Positions 9,640 to 19,646 of a stretch of DNA of 64,000 bases are shown in pieces. Source of the stretch: Pseudomonas sp. FP453 (GTDB lineage: Bacteria > Pseudomonadota > Gammaproteobacteria > Pseudomonadales > Pseudomonadaceae); the NCBI RefSeq assembly GCF_030687495.1, contig NZ_CP117435.1, positions 2,174,501 to 2,238,500 on the forward strand, given 5' to 3'. The position numbers were made by a program, and so were the translations under genes. Each line of letters starts with the position of its first letter. Position 1 is the stretch's first letter. Under the pieces are notes generated by a model. The model was given only the letters and a program-made list of their open reading frames with translations, was not told the origin of the DNA and made no database searches.

Positions 9640-10962
9640 ATGATTAACGCAGTCATTGCCGCGGTCGGCACCATGCTGGTGCTCAGTTTGTCCCGCGTGC
9701 ATGTGGTCATCGCCATCATCGTCGGCGCCCTGGTGGGTGGCCTCACCGGTGGCTTGGGCATCGACGCCACGCTCAAAGCCTTCAACGGCGGCTTGGGCGG
9801 CGGTGCCACCGTGGCCTTGTCCTACGCCTTGCTCGGCGCTTTCGCTGTGGCGATTGCCAAGTCCGGCCTGGCCCACGCCCTGGCCGACAAGGCGCTGATG
9901 CTGGTGGACCGCCAGGAAGCCAGCGGCGGCAGCCACGTCAAATGGCTGCTGATCGGCCTGTTGTGGGGGGTGGCGATTGCGTCGCAGAACATCCTGCCGA
10001 TCCATATCGCGTTTATTCCGTTGCTGGTGCCGCCCTTGTTGTACGTGCTGACCAAGCTGCAACTGGACCGCCGCCTGATCGCCTGTGTGATGACGTTCGG
10101 CTTGATCACCCCGTACATGTTCCTGCCAGTGGGCTTCGGCAATATCTTCCTCAACCAGATCCTGCTGGCCAACGTGGCCAAGAGCGGCGTGGACATCAGC
10201 CAGGTCAACGTCACCCACGCCATGGGCCTGCCGGCGCTGGGCATGGTGGTGGGATTATTGGTGGCGGTGTTTGTCAGCTACCGTAAAAAACGCGTGTACG
10301 ACCTGGAGAAAATCGAGCGCGTCGAGCAAGTCGCGGTGCAATACAACCCGCTGACCTTGCTGGTGGCCGGCCTGGCGATTGCCTCGGCGTTCATCATTCA
10401 GCTGTGGCTGGATTCGATGATCATTGGCGCGCTGGCGGGTTTCCTGATCTTCTCGGTGTCGGGCATCGTGCGCTGGAGCGACACCGACGACCTGTTCACC
10501 GAAGGCATGAAAATGATGGCGATGATCGGCTTCATCATGATCGCCTCGTCGGGCTTTGCCGAAGTGCTCAAGGCCACCGGCGACGTGCGTTCGCTGGTGG
10601 AAACCTCGGCGGCGTTTATCGGCCATAGCCGTGGCGTTGGCGCGTTGCTGATGTTGCTGGTGGGGCTGTTGGTGACCATGGGTATCGGCTCGTCGTTCTC
10701 GACGGTGCCGATCCTGGCGGCGATTTTCGTGCCGCTGTGTGTGCAACTGGGGTTCAGCCCGATGGCCATCGTGTGCATCGTCGGCACAGCGGGCGCCTTG
10801 GGCGATGCCGGTTCGCCGGCGTCGGACTCCACCCTCGGCCCGACCTCCGGTCTGAATATCGACGGCCAGCACCACCATATCTGGGACACCGTGGTGCCGA
10901 CCTTCCTGCACTACAACATCCCGCTGCTGGCGTTTGGCTGGCTGGCGGCAATGACCCTGTAG
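9640..10962 (+). CDS. Na+/H+ antiporter family protein (PA2653-like transporter)
   Basis: 440 residues with about eleven to twelve membrane helices and the conserved segments GNIFLNQIL, GIGSSFSTVPI and GDAGSPASDSTLGPTSGLN seen in NhaC-like/CitMHS-related transporters. The ATG at 9640 follows GAGG; the frame is open for 156 bases upstream but that stretch is not membrane-like. The gene is divergent from the chemoreceptor gene, which suggests uptake or efflux of a compound linked to that receptor. The substrate is unknown; histidine or another amine is possible. Confidence 0.8.
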   Translation: MINAVIAAVGTMLVLSLSRVHVVIAIIVGALVGGLTGGLGIDATLKAFNGGLGGGATVALSYALLGAFAVAIAKSGLAHALADKALMLVDRQEASGGSHVKWLLIGLLWGVAIASQNILPIHIAFIPLLVPPLLYVLTKLQLDRRLIACVMTFGLITPYMFLPVGFGNIFLNQILLANVAKSGVDISQVNVTHAMGLPALGMVVGLLVAVFVSYRKKRVYDLEKIERVEQVAVQYNPLTLLVAGLAIASAFIIQLWLDSMIIGALAGFLIFSVSGIVRWSDTDDLFTEGMKMMAMIGFIMIASSGFAEVLKATGDVRSLVETSAAFIGHSRGVGALLMLLVGLLVTMGIGSSFSTVPILAAIFVPLCVQLGFSPMAIVCIVGTAGALGDAGSPASDSTLGPTSGLNIDGQHHHIWDTVVPTFLHYNIPLLAFGWLAAMTL

Positions 10963-10971
10963 TCAGCGCGT

Positions 10972-12285
10972 TTAAACGTCGCGCATCAACAGGCCAAAGC
11001 GCAGGTCCATCTCCATAGAGACGGGCACATACACCGTGTGCCCATCCCCCGGCGCCACCTCGATGGCCTCGCCCTTGGCGTTGTGCATCATCCCCAGGTC
11101 AAAGTGGAAATTGCCCGCAGGCGTCATCAACTCCAGGTGATTGCCCACGGCAAAGCGGTTCTTCACCTTCACCTCGGCCAACTCGCCCCGACGCTCGCCG
11201 GTCAATTCTCCGACAAACTGCTGACGTTCCGAGACTGAGCTGCCGTTCTGGTAGTTCTGGTATTCGTCGTGCACGTGCCGACGCAGGAAACCTTCGGTGT
11301 AGCCGCGCTGGGCCAGGGATTCGAGGTCGGTCATCAGGCTGCGGTCAAAGGCGCGGCCGGCCACCGCGTCATCGATGGCCTGGCGATACACCTGGGTGGT
11401 GCGCGCGCAATAGAAGTGGGATTTGGTGCGGCCTTCGATTTTCAGCGAGTGCACGCCCATATGGGTCAGGCGCTCCACGTGCTGTACGGCGCGCAGGTCC
11501 TTGGCGTTCATGATGTAGGTGCCGTGCTCGTCTTCGAAGGCGGGCATTTGTTCGTCCGGACGGTTGGCTTCCTGCAGCAGGAACACCTGGTCGGTGGGCG
11601 TGCCAATGCCCAGGGTCGGCTGGAATTGCTGGACGATCTCGCCCGTGGCGTTCTCCACCGCCGGCGTGGCCTGGTATTTCCAGCGGCAGGCGTTGGTGCA
11701 GGTGCCTTGGTTGGCGTCGCGCTTGTTCATGTAGCCGGAGAGCAGGCAGCGCCCGGAATAGGCCATGCACAGGGCGCCGTGGACGAAAATTTCCAGTTCC
11801 ATGGCCGGCACGTGCTCGCGGATTTCGCCGATCTCTTCCAGGGACAATTCCCGCGACAGGATCACCCGGCAGATGCCTTGCTGCTGCCAGAACTCCACAC
11901 TGGCCCAGTTCACCGTGTTGGCTTGCACCGACAGGTGGATCGGCATCTGTGGGAAGTGCCGGCGCACCAGCATGATCAGCCCGGGGTCGGACATGATCAG
12001 CGCATCCGGGCCCATGGCGATCACCGGGGCCAGGTCCTTGAGGAAGGTTTTCAGCTTGGCGTTGTGCGGCGCGATGTTGACCACCACGTAGAAACGCTTG
12101 CCCTGGGCATGGGCCTCGTCGATGCCGAGGGCCAGGTTGGCGTGGTCGAATTCGTTGTTGCGCACCCGCAGGCTGTAGCGCGGCTGGCCGGCGTAGACCG
12201 CATCGGCACCGTAGGCGAAGGCATAGCGCATGTTTTTCAGGGTGCCGGCGGGGGCGAGCAGTTCGGGGGCAATAACAGGGGGCAT
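10972..12285 (-). CDS. yegQ: tRNA 5-hydroxyuridine modification protein YegQ/TrhP (peptidase U32 fold)
   Basis: About 437 residues beginning PELLAPAGTLKNMRYAFAYG. The U32 signature EIFVHGALCMAYSGRCLLSG and the cysteine cluster NQGTCTNACRW are present; the cysteines probably hold an Fe-S cluster. In E. coli this protein makes 5-hydroxyuridine at tRNA position 34 with prephenate as a cofactor source. The ATG at 12285 was preferred; an in-frame TTG at 12303 is possible, and neither has a clear ribosome-binding site. It is convergent with the antiporter gene with 9 bases between. Confidence 0.87.
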   Translation of the reverse strand: MPPVIAPELLAPAGTLKNMRYAFAYGADAVYAGQPRYSLRVRNNEFDHANLALGIDEAHAQGKRFYVVVNIAPHNAKLKTFLKDLAPVIAMGPDALIMSDPGLIMLVRRHFPQMPIHLSVQANTVNWASVEFWQQQGICRVILSRELSLEEIGEIREHVPAMELEIFVHGALCMAYSGRCLLSGYMNKRDANQGTCTNACRWKYQATPAVENATGEIVQQFQPTLGIGTPTDQVFLLQEANRPDEQMPAFEDEHGTYIMNAKDLRAVQHVERLTHMGVHSLKIEGRTKSHFYCARTTQVYRQAIDDAVAGRAFDRSLMTDLESLAQRGYTEGFLRRHVHDEYQNYQNGSSVSERQQFVGELTGERRGELAEVKVKNRFAVGNHLELMTPAGNFHFDLGMMHNAKGEAIEVAPGDGHTVYVPVSMEMDLRFGLLMRDV

Positions 12286-12448
12286 GGTCGGTACTTGAGT
12301 CAAAAAAGTGCGGCAGGGTAGAGCACGCCGGCGCGGGGTTTATTGATCTGGGTCTAGGCTTGCAACAAAGAGGGCACTCGTAGCGCTGGGCGTGGACTAA
12401 GCAGCAGGGGCCTACGCAGGTCTTCTGCTTTTCTGACATGGACCGGAC

Positions 12449-13516
12449 ATGAATCAAACCAACCTGCAATTCAAAACCCTGCTGTTACTGCTGGCCTTGG
12501 TGACCGTCGCCTTTATCTGGATATTGCTGCCGTTCTACGGCGCGGTGTTCTGGGCGGTGATCCTCGGCATCATCTTTGCGCCGATGCAGCGCCGCTTGCA
12601 GCAGCGTTTCGCCTGGAACCGCAACTTGACCTCCCTGGCCACCCTGGCGGTGTGCCTGGTGATCGCGATCCTGCCGGTGATCATCACCAGCGCTTTGCTG
12701 GTACAAGAAGGGGCGACGCTCTATAAAAACGTCGAAAGCGGCAAGCTGGACGTGGCCGGTTATATCGAGCAGTTCAAGAACTTCCTGCCGCCGTACTTCC
12801 AGCACCTGCTGGATCGCTTTGGCATGGGCAACCTGGAAGGGCTGCGCGAGAAGATCGTCAAGAGCGCGATGCAAGGCAGCCAGTTCTTTGCGTCCCAGGC
12901 GTTCAGCTTTGGCCAGGGCACGTTTGACTTCCTCGTAAGCTTTTTCATCATGTTGTACCTGCTGTTCTTCCTGCTGCGCGACGGCCCCGAATTGGTGCGT
13001 AAAGTGCGCACGGCGGTGCCGTTGGCCGAGCCGCAGAAGCGGCGCTTGCAACTCAAGTTCAACCGGGTGGTGCGTGCCACGGTCAAGGGCAACGTGCTGG
13101 TGGCGGTGACGCAAGGCGCACTGGGCGGGTTGATCTTCTGGTTCCTGGACATTCCCAGTGCGTTGCTCTGGGCGGTGCTGATGGCGTTTCTATCACTGTT
13201 GCCTGCGGTGGGCGCCGGCATTGTGTGGGGGCCGGTGGCCGCTTACTTCCTGTTGAGCGGTTCGATCTGGCAGGGCGTGGTGCTGGCCTTGTTTGGCGTG
13301 TTCGTGATCGGCTTGGTGGACAACGTGCTGCGACCGATCCTGGTGGGCAAGGACACCAAGATGCCGGATTACCTGATCCTGATCTCGACGCTGGGCGGGC
13401 TGTCGGTGTTTGGCCTGAACGGCTTTGTGATCGGGCCACTGGTGGCGGCGTTGTTCATGTCCAGCTGGGCGCTGTTCGTGGAGAGCAAGCCGCGGGTCAA
13501 GTTGCCGCTGCCGTAG
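12449..13516 (+). CDS. AI-2E family transporter (PerM/YdiK-like permease)
   Basis: 355 residues with two N-terminal helices, a soluble middle segment (about 95-145) and a C-terminal bundle with ALLWAVLMAFLSLLPAVGAG and DNVLRPILVGKDTKMPDYLILISTLGG, which is the family signature. Members export autoinducer-2 or act as Na+/H+ antiporters; most remain uncharacterised. It stands alone, followed by two small minus-strand genes. Confidence 0.85.
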   Translation: MNQTNLQFKTLLLLLALVTVAFIWILLPFYGAVFWAVILGIIFAPMQRRLQQRFAWNRNLTSLATLAVCLVIAILPVIITSALLVQEGATLYKNVESGKLDVAGYIEQFKNFLPPYFQHLLDRFGMGNLEGLREKIVKSAMQGSQFFASQAFSFGQGTFDFLVSFFIMLYLLFFLLRDGPELVRKVRTAVPLAEPQKRRLQLKFNRVVRATVKGNVLVAVTQGALGGLIFWFLDIPSALLWAVLMAFLSLLPAVGAGIVWGPVAAYFLLSGSIWQGVVLALFGVFVIGLVDNVLRPILVGKDTKMPDYLILISTLGGLSVFGLNGFVIGPLVAALFMSSWALFVESKPRVKLPLP

Positions 13517-13519
13517 GCT

Positions 13520-13702
13520 TCAGGCGTGAAGCTTGAAGGTCGAGGCTTGCTGCAGCTGTTTCTTGGCGGCGGACAAGGAGGTCAGCGGGCCGCTGATGGC
13601 CTCGCCATCGCGCACCACATACCAGCAGGCCAGCAACCCCAGCTCGCGCAGAGGGGCGGGAACGGCGCTACCGATGACAGACATGATTTGAACAGTGGGC
13701 AT
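13520..13702 (-). CDS. Small conserved hypothetical protein
   Basis: 60 residues starting MPTVQIMSVIG, with an excellent GGAGG 5 bases before the ATG, so it is probably translated. The pattern LACWYVVRDGEAISGPLTSLSAAKKQLQQ resembles short Pseudomonas proteins with a WYVVRDG beta-hairpin and a helix. The function is unknown. Its stop is 3 bases from the convergent permease stop. Confidence 0.7.
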   Translation of the reverse strand: MPTVQIMSVIGSAVPAPLRELGLLACWYVVRDGEAISGPLTSLSAAKKQLQQASTFKLHA

Positions 13703-13793
13703 AAGGACCTCCAATCGCTATGGAGGTCACCTTACGCGGCAGTGGGGTGTAGGAAAAATCACCTGTCTCGATAGTGGACATTGACGTGACGCG

Positions 13794-13988
13794 TCAGTCC
13801 ACCACGTGATCGAGCATTACCACTACTTCCTGCTCACTGAGCAAACCCTTGCGCACCAGGTTTTCGGCGAGCAACGCGAGGAACTTGGCGCTGCGGTGGC
13901 CTTCCAGATGCTTGAGTTCGGTGAGGGCGCTATAGACCTTGCTAGACGTACACAGGCCAGCGGTGCGGTGTGGGTGTTGCGTGGGCAT
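13794..13988 (-). CDS. Small hypothetical protein
   Basis: 64 residues, charged and helical: SSKVYSALTELKHLEGHRSAKFLALLAENLVRKGLLSEQEVVVMLDHVVD. AAGGACGAC-type sequence upstream of the ATG gives reasonable translation. No recognised domain and no membrane segment. The sequence looks like a small helical-bundle protein. Function unknown. Confidence 0.65.
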   Translation of the reverse strand: MPTQHPHRTAGLCTSSKVYSALTELKHLEGHRSAKFLALLAENLVRKGLLSEQEVVVMLDHVVD

Positions 13989-14167
13989 GGTCAGTCGTCC
14001 TTGTTGTTATTGGGTGGACAGGCTCGATAGTGGGAGTGTGTCGTGACACAAACATGACAGCGCGAGCCCCGATCAAGCAAGTAGACAATGGTGTTGATCA
14101 TGTGTGATTGCGCCTCGGCCATTGTCCTCACAGCGACCTTGGCGCGATAAATCCAGACTTTTCATGC

Positions 14168-14203
14168 AAAAAAAAGGCCCCGCTGGGTGGGCGAGGCCTG
14201 TTT
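14168..14203 (-). terminator. Intrinsic terminator of the GPY-rich protein gene
   Basis: On the minus strand GGCC(T)CGC pairs with GCGGGGCC around a short loop and is followed by eight T residues. It lies just downstream of the stop at 14218. Confidence 0.9.
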
Positions 14204-14217
14204 CAGACGATTGGCGC

Positions 14218-14568
14218 TTACCAGCCGCGGCCGTAATAGCCGTGGGGAGGGCCGTAATAGCCACGCGGTGGGCCGTAGTAGACCGGCGCCGGGCGGTAGT
14301 AAACCTGTTGTTGCACGTACACCGGCGGTGGCGGTGCGTAGTAGACCGGCGGCGGCGCGGCATACACCGGCTGTGGTTGCACATACACCGGCTGTTGCTG
14401 CACATAGACTTCGCGCGGTTGGCTGGCAACCACGGAGCCCACGACGGCGGCGCCGACTAACGCACCCAACACAGCCGGGCCACCCCAACCACCACCGTGG
14501 GCGGAGGCTTGGCCTGCCATCGCGAGTGCGCCAACCAGCAAGGCGATTTTGGGGATTGTACGAATCAT
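14218..14568 (-). CDS. Secreted Gly/Pro/Tyr-rich small protein
   Basis: 116 residues: a signal peptide (IALLVGALAMAGQASA), a short hydrophobic glycine zipper-like stretch (VLGALVGAAVVGSVVAS) and a low-complexity tail of repeated PVYV/YYAPPP/YYGPP units rich in Tyr, Pro and Gln. The second of two close ATGs (14568) was chosen because GAGGA lies 6 bases before it. It could be an outer-membrane or surface-associated protein; function unknown. A strong terminator follows. Confidence 0.8.
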   Translation of the reverse strand: MIRTIPKIALLVGALAMAGQASAHGGGWGGPAVLGALVGAAVVGSVVASQPREVYVQQQPVYVQPQPVYAAPPPVYYAPPPPVYVQQQVYYRPAPVYYGPPRGYYGPPHGYYGRGW

Positions 14569-14730
14569 GGTCATTCCTCGGTTAGCCCCTGCGCTTGTGG
14601 TCTGCAATCAATAGACTCAAGGATTGTCGCGGGGATACTTTTAAGACAACGTATTTCTGGAAAACAGCACGGCCGATTGGTAAAGGTTGTGTAAGGTCTG
14701 TACCGATTTGCTTACTTCAAGGAGTTACCC

Positions 14731-15549
14731 ATGCAGATGCACCCCAACAAAGACACCCAACTGTGCATGTCTCTGTCGGCGCGCCCCGGGAATTTTGGCC
14801 TGCGTTTTCACAACCACTTGTACGAACAGCTGGGGTTGAACTTCTACTATAAGGCCTTCAGCAGCCAGGATTTGCCCGGCGCGATCGGTGGTATCCGTGC
14901 CTTGGGCATCCGTGGTTGCGGGGTTTCCATGCCGTTCAAAGAGGCCGCCATTGCCTTAGTGGATGAATTGGACGATTCGGTTCAAGCCATCGATTCGCTG
15001 AACACCATCGTCAATACCGACGGCCGCCTCAAGGCCTACAACACCGATTACATCGCCATCGAACAACTGCTGGTGAAACACGCCGTGCCAAAAGACTCGA
15101 CCTTCGCCCTGCGTGGCAGCGGCGGCATGGCCAAGGCCGTGGCCAGCGCCTTGCGTGACGGCGGCTACGGCAATGGCCTGATCGTCGCTCGCAACGAAGC
15201 GGCGGGCCGCGCGTTGGCGCAGAACCTGGGATACGAATGGCAGGCGGAGTTGGGTGATGCACGCCCGCAGATGCTGATCAACGTGACGCCGATTGGCATG
15301 ACCGGTGGCGCAGAGGCGGATGCGCTGGCGTTTGACGCAGCGGCTGTCGATGCGGCGGACACTGTGTTCGATGTGGTAGCGATCCCCGCCGAAACGCCGT
15401 TGATCGTGCGTGGGCGGGCCCAGGGCAAGCGGGTGATTACCGGGTTGGAAGTGATCGCGATTCAGGCGCTGGAGCAGTTTGTGCTGTACACCGGGGTGCG
15501 GCCGACCGATGAACAGTTCCAGGCGGCAGTGGCCTTCGCCCGCACCTGA
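14731..15549 (+). CDS. Shikimate 5-dehydrogenase-like oxidoreductase
   Basis: 272 residues. N-terminal substrate domain with SMPFKEA (lysine of the SDH active site) and NTD(Y) aspartate region, followed by a Rossmann domain whose nucleotide loop is GSGGMAKAV rather than GAGGA. The beginning MSLSARPGNFGLRFHN differs from AroE, matching the SDH-like (SdhL, HI0607-type) subgroup that acts poorly on shikimate. AAGGAG precedes the ATG. It is a single-gene unit. The true substrate is unknown. Confidence 0.82.
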   Translation: MQMHPNKDTQLCMSLSARPGNFGLRFHNHLYEQLGLNFYYKAFSSQDLPGAIGGIRALGIRGCGVSMPFKEAAIALVDELDDSVQAIDSLNTIVNTDGRLKAYNTDYIAIEQLLVKHAVPKDSTFALRGSGGMAKAVASALRDGGYGNGLIVARNEAAGRALAQNLGYEWQAELGDARPQMLINVTPIGMTGGAEADALAFDAAAVDAADTVFDVVAIPAETPLIVRGRAQGKRVITGLEVIAIQALEQFVLYTGVRPTDEQFQAAVAFART

Positions 15550-15583
15550 GGCCCACCGAAGATCCAATGGGGGAGTGGGCTTG

Positions 15584-15672
15584 TGTGGGAGCGGGCTTGC
15601 CCGCGATGGCGGAGTGTCAGGCACAGGTATTTAACCTGTTGCACCGCTATCGCAGGCAAGCCAGCTCCCACA
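15584..15672. repeat. REP pair
   Basis: TGTGGGAGCGGGCTTGCCCG faces an inverted TGGCTTGCCTGCGATAGCGG copy across a short variable loop, between two convergent genes. Confidence 0.85.
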
Positions 15673-15682
15673 TTGGATTGTG

Positions 15683-16333
15683 TTATGCCTGCTCCAGCTG
15701 GGTCAGACGTTCTTCCAGGGCGGCGATGCGTGCTTCTAATTCTTCGATGCGTTCGGCGGAAACACCCGCTGTCCCACGCTCCACCGGATTACCCCGCGCC
15801 GCCATAATCACCTCGATATCCGCCGGATCCCCCAGCGCATGGGTATAGCGATCTTCCCGCTGCCCCGCCTGGCGCGGCACCAGCAGTGCCAACCCGCGTG
15901 CAATCAGGCGTTCCAGCTGATGCACGACCTGCTCGGCGTCTTCAAAATCATGCATGCGCCCGCTGCGGGTCAGCAGCTCATTGACGGTTTGCGGGCCGCG
16001 CAGGAACAGCAGCCCGATCAGGATCACCTGGGCCGGCACCAGTTCCAGCGCCTTGTCCACGCGATGTTCCCAGCGGTCGGCGCGGCTGCCCATGACCAGG
16101 CGGGTAAAGCCTTGGCCTTCGAGTGCACGCAGGCTCTGGCCGACCTGGCCCTGGCTGAGGTTCATCACCGGCTCGCGGCTGGTCTTCTGGTTGCAGGCCA
16201 GCACCAGGGCGTTGAGGGTCAGGGGGTAGGTTTCCGGGTTGGTCGCCTGTTTTTCGATCAGGCAGCCCAGGATGCGGATTTCCGTGCTGTTCAGGCGCGG
16301 CTCAGGGGTGTCGGTGTCGTGCTCGGCGGTCAT
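15683..16333 (-). CDS. yceH: YceH family protein (DUF480)
   Basis: 216 residues with the DUF480 pattern: [43 protein letters not shown], a tandem winged-helix type fold, then a C-terminal coiled coil [22 protein letters not shown]. The function is not established; the fold suggests nucleic-acid or protein binding. AGGGAAAG precedes the ATG. Confidence 0.88.
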   Translation of the reverse strand: MTAEHDTDTPEPRLNSTEIRILGCLIEKQATNPETYPLTLNALVLACNQKTSREPVMNLSQGQVGQSLRALEGQGFTRLVMGSRADRWEHRVDKALELVPAQVILIGLLFLRGPQTVNELLTRSGRMHDFEDAEQVVHQLERLIARGLALLVPRQAGQREDRYTHALGDPADIEVIMAARGNPVERGTAGVSAERIEELEARIAALEERLTQLEQA

Positions 16334-16449
16334 CGCGCTTTCCCTATGCAGTGAAGTGCCTAGCGTAAGCCGGAAAAAATAAAAGACAAGCGACCGGGCG
16401 GTCTATAATCGTCGCCTGTTCAAACCGTGCCATCACCCATGAGACTGCC

Positions 16450-16959
16450 ATGACCATTTCCCTGTACGCCGCTTCCATCCCAGTCTTCAAGCAAATGCTC
16501 ACCGCCCTCAGCGGTGTGTTGACCAAGGCCGAAGCCCACGCCACCGCCAAGAACATCGAGCCGAATGCCTTGCTGCAAGCGCGCCTGTTCCCGGACATGT
16601 TCCAACTGGTGCGCCAGGTGCAGATCGCCGTCGACTTCGCCAAGAGCGTGTCCGCGCGCCTGGCCGAGATCGAAGTGCCGAAATACGAAGATGGCGAAGT
16701 GACCTTCGCTGACCTGCAAGCCCTGATCGCCAAGGTGCTGGCCTTTGTCGACACCATCAAGCCGGAGCAGATCGACGGCAAGGAAGGCATCGAGATCATC
16801 ACCCGCCCAGGCACGCCGAAAGAGAAACGCTTCAGCGGCCAGTCCTACCTGCTGACCTACGGCCTGCCGCAGTTCTTCTTCCACGTCACCACCGCCTACG
16901 CTTTGCTGCGCCACAACGGTGTGGAAGTGGGCAAGCGCGACTACATGGGCGCGTTCTAA
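16450..16959 (+). CDS. DUF1993 domain-containing protein
   Basis: 169 residues covering the whole DUF1993 family, a four-helix DinB-like bundle: ASIPVFKQMLTALSGVLTKAEAHA...LQARLFPDMFQLVRQVQIA and a late FHVTTAYALLRHNGVEVGKRDY. The histidines characteristic of DinB-type metal sites are only partly present. Function unknown. It is followed by a strong shared terminator. Confidence 0.85.
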   Translation: MTISLYAASIPVFKQMLTALSGVLTKAEAHATAKNIEPNALLQARLFPDMFQLVRQVQIAVDFAKSVSARLAEIEVPKYEDGEVTFADLQALIAKVLAFVDTIKPEQIDGKEGIEIITRPGTPKEKRFSGQSYLLTYGLPQFFFHVTTAYALLRHNGVEVGKRDYMGAF

Positions 16960-16966
16960 GCCGCCA

Positions 16967-17012
16967 CAAAAAAGCCGGGGCGGTTCACTCAAGAACCGCC
17001 CCGGCTTTTTTG
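16967..17012. terminator. Bidirectional intrinsic terminator
   Basis: AAAAAAGCCGGGGCGGTT and its inverted copy make a 14-pair stem with A- and T-runs on both sides, serving the convergent DUF1993 and sstT genes. Confidence 0.95.
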
Positions 17013-17022
17013 TGCGCGCAGG

Positions 17023-18243
17023 TCAGGCCGGCTGCTCTTCCTTGCCCAGGCAGGCTGCAGCGGTAAACAGCACATCGGTGGACGAATTCAGCGCAGTCTC
17101 CGCCGAGTCCTGCAACACACCGATGATGAAACCGACCGCAACCACCTGCATCGCGATCTCGCTGGGGATGCCAAACAGGCTGCACGCCAGCGGGATCAGC
17201 AGCAGCGAGCCACCGGCCACGCCCGAAGCACCGCAGGCGCAGATCGCGGCGACCACGCTGAGCAGCACGGCGGTCGGCAGGTCGACGGCGATGCCCAGCG
17301 TGTGCACGGCGGCCAGGGTCAGCACGGTGATGGTGATGGCGGCGCCGGCCATGTTGATGGTGGCACCGAGCGGGATCGACACCGAGTAGGTGTCTTCATG
17401 CAGGCCCAGGCGCTTGCTCAACGCCAGGTTGACCGGGATGTTCGCCGCCGAACTGCGGGTGAAGAAAGCGGTGATGCCGCTTTCGCGCAAGCACATCAGC
17501 ACCAGCGGGTAGGGGTTGCGGCGCAGTTTCCAGAACACGATGGCCGGGTTGACCACCAGCGCCACAAACAGCATGCAACCGATCAGCACCACCAGCAGGT
17601 GCGCATAACCGAGCAGGGCGCCGAAACCGGAGGTGGCCAGGGTCGAGGCGACCAGGCCGAAAATGCCCAGGGGGGCGAAGCGGATCACCACCCGTACGAT
17701 CAACGTCACGCCGTTGGACAGGTCGTCCAGCACGGTGCGCGTGGTTTCGCCGGCATGGCGAATGGCGATGCCCATGCCGATGGCCCAGGCCAGGATGCCG
17801 ATAAAGTTGGCATTCATCAGCGCGCTGACCGGGTTGTCGACCACGCTCAACAGCAGGCTTTGCAACACTTCGCCGATCCCGCCGGGGGCGCTGACGGCGG
17901 CGTCATGGGTGATCAATACCAGCGAGGACGGGAACCACATGCTGGCAATCACCGCGACCACGGCGGCGGCAAAAGTGCCCAGCAGGTAGAGGAACAGAAT
18001 CGGTTTGATGTGGGTTTCCTGGCCGTGTTTATGGTTGGCGATCGACGCCATTACCAGCACAAACACCAGGATTGGCGCCACGGCCTTGAGCGCGGCGACA
18101 AACACTTTGCCGATAAAGCCGGTGGCTTGCGCCGCTTGGGGCGCCAACAGCGCGAGCAGAATGCCGGCGATCAAACCGATGACAATTTGTGTAACCAGGC
18201 TGACGCGTGTCAGGCGCTGGAGCAGGGAAGGGGCAGCAGTCAT
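17023..18243 (-). CDS. sstT: Serine/threonine:Na+ symporter SstT
   Basis: 406 residues of the dicarboxylate/amino acid:cation symporter family. Family landmarks are [14 protein letters not shown] (serine-rich hairpin 1), [14 protein letters not shown] (NMDGT-like motif) and [23 protein letters not shown] (hairpin 2). The length equals that of E. coli SstT. It imports serine and threonine with sodium across the inner membrane. GAGACAAC precedes the ATG. Confidence 0.92.
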   Translation of the reverse strand: MTAAPSLLQRLTRVSLVTQIVIGLIAGILLALLAPQAAQATGFIGKVFVAALKAVAPILVFVLVMASIANHKHGQETHIKPILFLYLLGTFAAAVVAVIASMWFPSSLVLITHDAAVSAPGGIGEVLQSLLLSVVDNPVSALMNANFIGILAWAIGMGIAIRHAGETTRTVLDDLSNGVTLIVRVVIRFAPLGIFGLVASTLATSGFGALLGYAHLLVVLIGCMLFVALVVNPAIVFWKLRRNPYPLVLMCLRESGITAFFTRSSAANIPVNLALSKRLGLHEDTYSVSIPLGATINMAGAAITITVLTLAAVHTLGIAVDLPTAVLLSVVAAICACGASGVAGGSLLLIPLACSLFGIPSEIAMQVVAVGFIIGVLQDSAETALNSSTDVLFTAAACLGKEEQPA

Positions 18244-18484
18244 AAACAGTTGTCTCTGATTTTTTTAGTTGGGCGCAGCAGTGCAGGCAGAAAGGGCTGT
18301 AGGAAGCAGGCGCGGAGTCTAGCACGCTGTAGGAAAGCTCCCTGGCGCTGCGGCATTCCGTCACCCGCAGCTGTAGGGTTTCGGCAAAGCCAGACATACT
18401 CTGTTAAGATTCTCGCCTCTCACCTTTCCTATCTGTCAGCGGGCCCATTGGGCTGTCGTTGCTGTCGTCGTTTCTGGAGTTTTC

Positions 18485-19642
18485 ATGCTGTTCCCCATCC
18501 TGCTGCTGTCGGCCGCCGGTTTTACCGTGCTGACTACGGAATTCATCATCGTCGGCCTGCTGCCGTCCATCGCCCGGGACCTGCATGTCAGCGTGTCCCA
18601 GGCCGGGCTGCTGGTGACCTTGTTCGCGTTTACCGTCGCGGCATTCGGGCCGTTTCTCACCGCCTACTGCGCACGTTTCCCACGCAAGCGCCTGTTTATC
18701 AGCATCCTGATCCTGTTCGGCGTGGCCAATACCGTGGCCGCGCTGGCACCGAATATCTGGGTGATGGCCCTGGCGCGGTTGATTCCGGCGCTGGGCTTGC
18801 CGGTGTTCTGGGCCCTGGCCAGTGAAACGGCGGTGGATATCGTCGGCCCGGAATTCGCCGGGCGCGCCATCGAGAAGATTGGCTTCGGCATCGTCTGCGC
18901 CACGGTGTTCGGCATCCCGGTGGGCACGCTGATCTCGGATATGTTCGGCTGGCGCAGCGCGTTTGCCATCCTCGCGGTCGTGGCGCTAGCCAAGGCGTTG
19001 CTGTTGTTTATCTACCTGCCGGTGACCCAGCCGAAAAACGACCAGGTGTCGCTGCGCTCGCAGTTCAAGATCCTGCGCAACCCGCTGATGCAGGGCCATA
19101 TCCTGTTGTCGATCCTGGTGTTCAGCGGCATGTTCACCGCGTACACCTACCTCGCGGACATCCTCGAGCGCCTGGCCGGCTTTGACGGCACGCTGGTGGG
19201 CTGGTGCCTGATGGGCTTCGGTGCGGTCGGCTTGCTGGGTAATTCGTTGGGCGGTCGCGCGGTGGATCGCCATCCGCTGATCGCGTCCATGGTGTTCTGC
19301 GGTTTCATGATTGCAGGCATGGTGGCGCTGGTGCCGGCGATTCACTCCACCATTGGCCTGGCCGCCGCGATGGCGGTGTGGGGCGTGACCCAGGCGGCGA
19401 TGTTCCTGGTCAGCCATGTGCGCCTGATGAAAGCCGCACCCCATGCGCCGGCGTTTGCCGCGTCCCTGAACATCGCCGGGGCCAACCTGGGGATTGGCCT
19501 GGGCGCGCTGGTCGGTGGGCATGTGATCGACACCTTCGGCCTGGGCAGCCTGGGGTTTGCGGCGTCCGGGTTTATCCTGGTGTCGATCCTGCTGGCACTG
19601 TGGCTGATGACTGCCAAGCAGCCGGTCGCAGCCAGCGCCTGA
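18485..19642 (+). CDS. MFS transporter (DHA1, AraJ-like)
   Basis: 385 residues with twelve hydrophobic segments. It has the DHA1 beginning TTEFIIVGLLPSIARDLHVSVSQAGLLVT and motif C-like GFGIVCATVFGIPVGTLIS. Members pump out drugs, sugars or purines; the substrate here is not readable. GGAG precedes the ATG, and a TGTTAAGATTC-type promoter region lies 80 bases upstream. Its stop is 4 bases from the convergent nhaR-like gene. Confidence 0.85.
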   Translation: MLFPILLLSAAGFTVLTTEFIIVGLLPSIARDLHVSVSQAGLLVTLFAFTVAAFGPFLTAYCARFPRKRLFISILILFGVANTVAALAPNIWVMALARLIPALGLPVFWALASETAVDIVGPEFAGRAIEKIGFGIVCATVFGIPVGTLISDMFGWRSAFAILAVVALAKALLLFIYLPVTQPKNDQVSLRSQFKILRNPLMQGHILLSILVFSGMFTAYTYLADILERLAGFDGTLVGWCLMGFGAVGLLGNSLGGRAVDRHPLIASMVFCGFMIAGMVALVPAIHSTIGLAAAMAVWGVTQAAMFLVSHVRLMKAAPHAPAFAASLNIAGANLGIGLGALVGGHVIDTFGLGSLGFAASGFILVSILLALWLMTAKQPVAASA

Positions 19643-19646
19643 GGCG

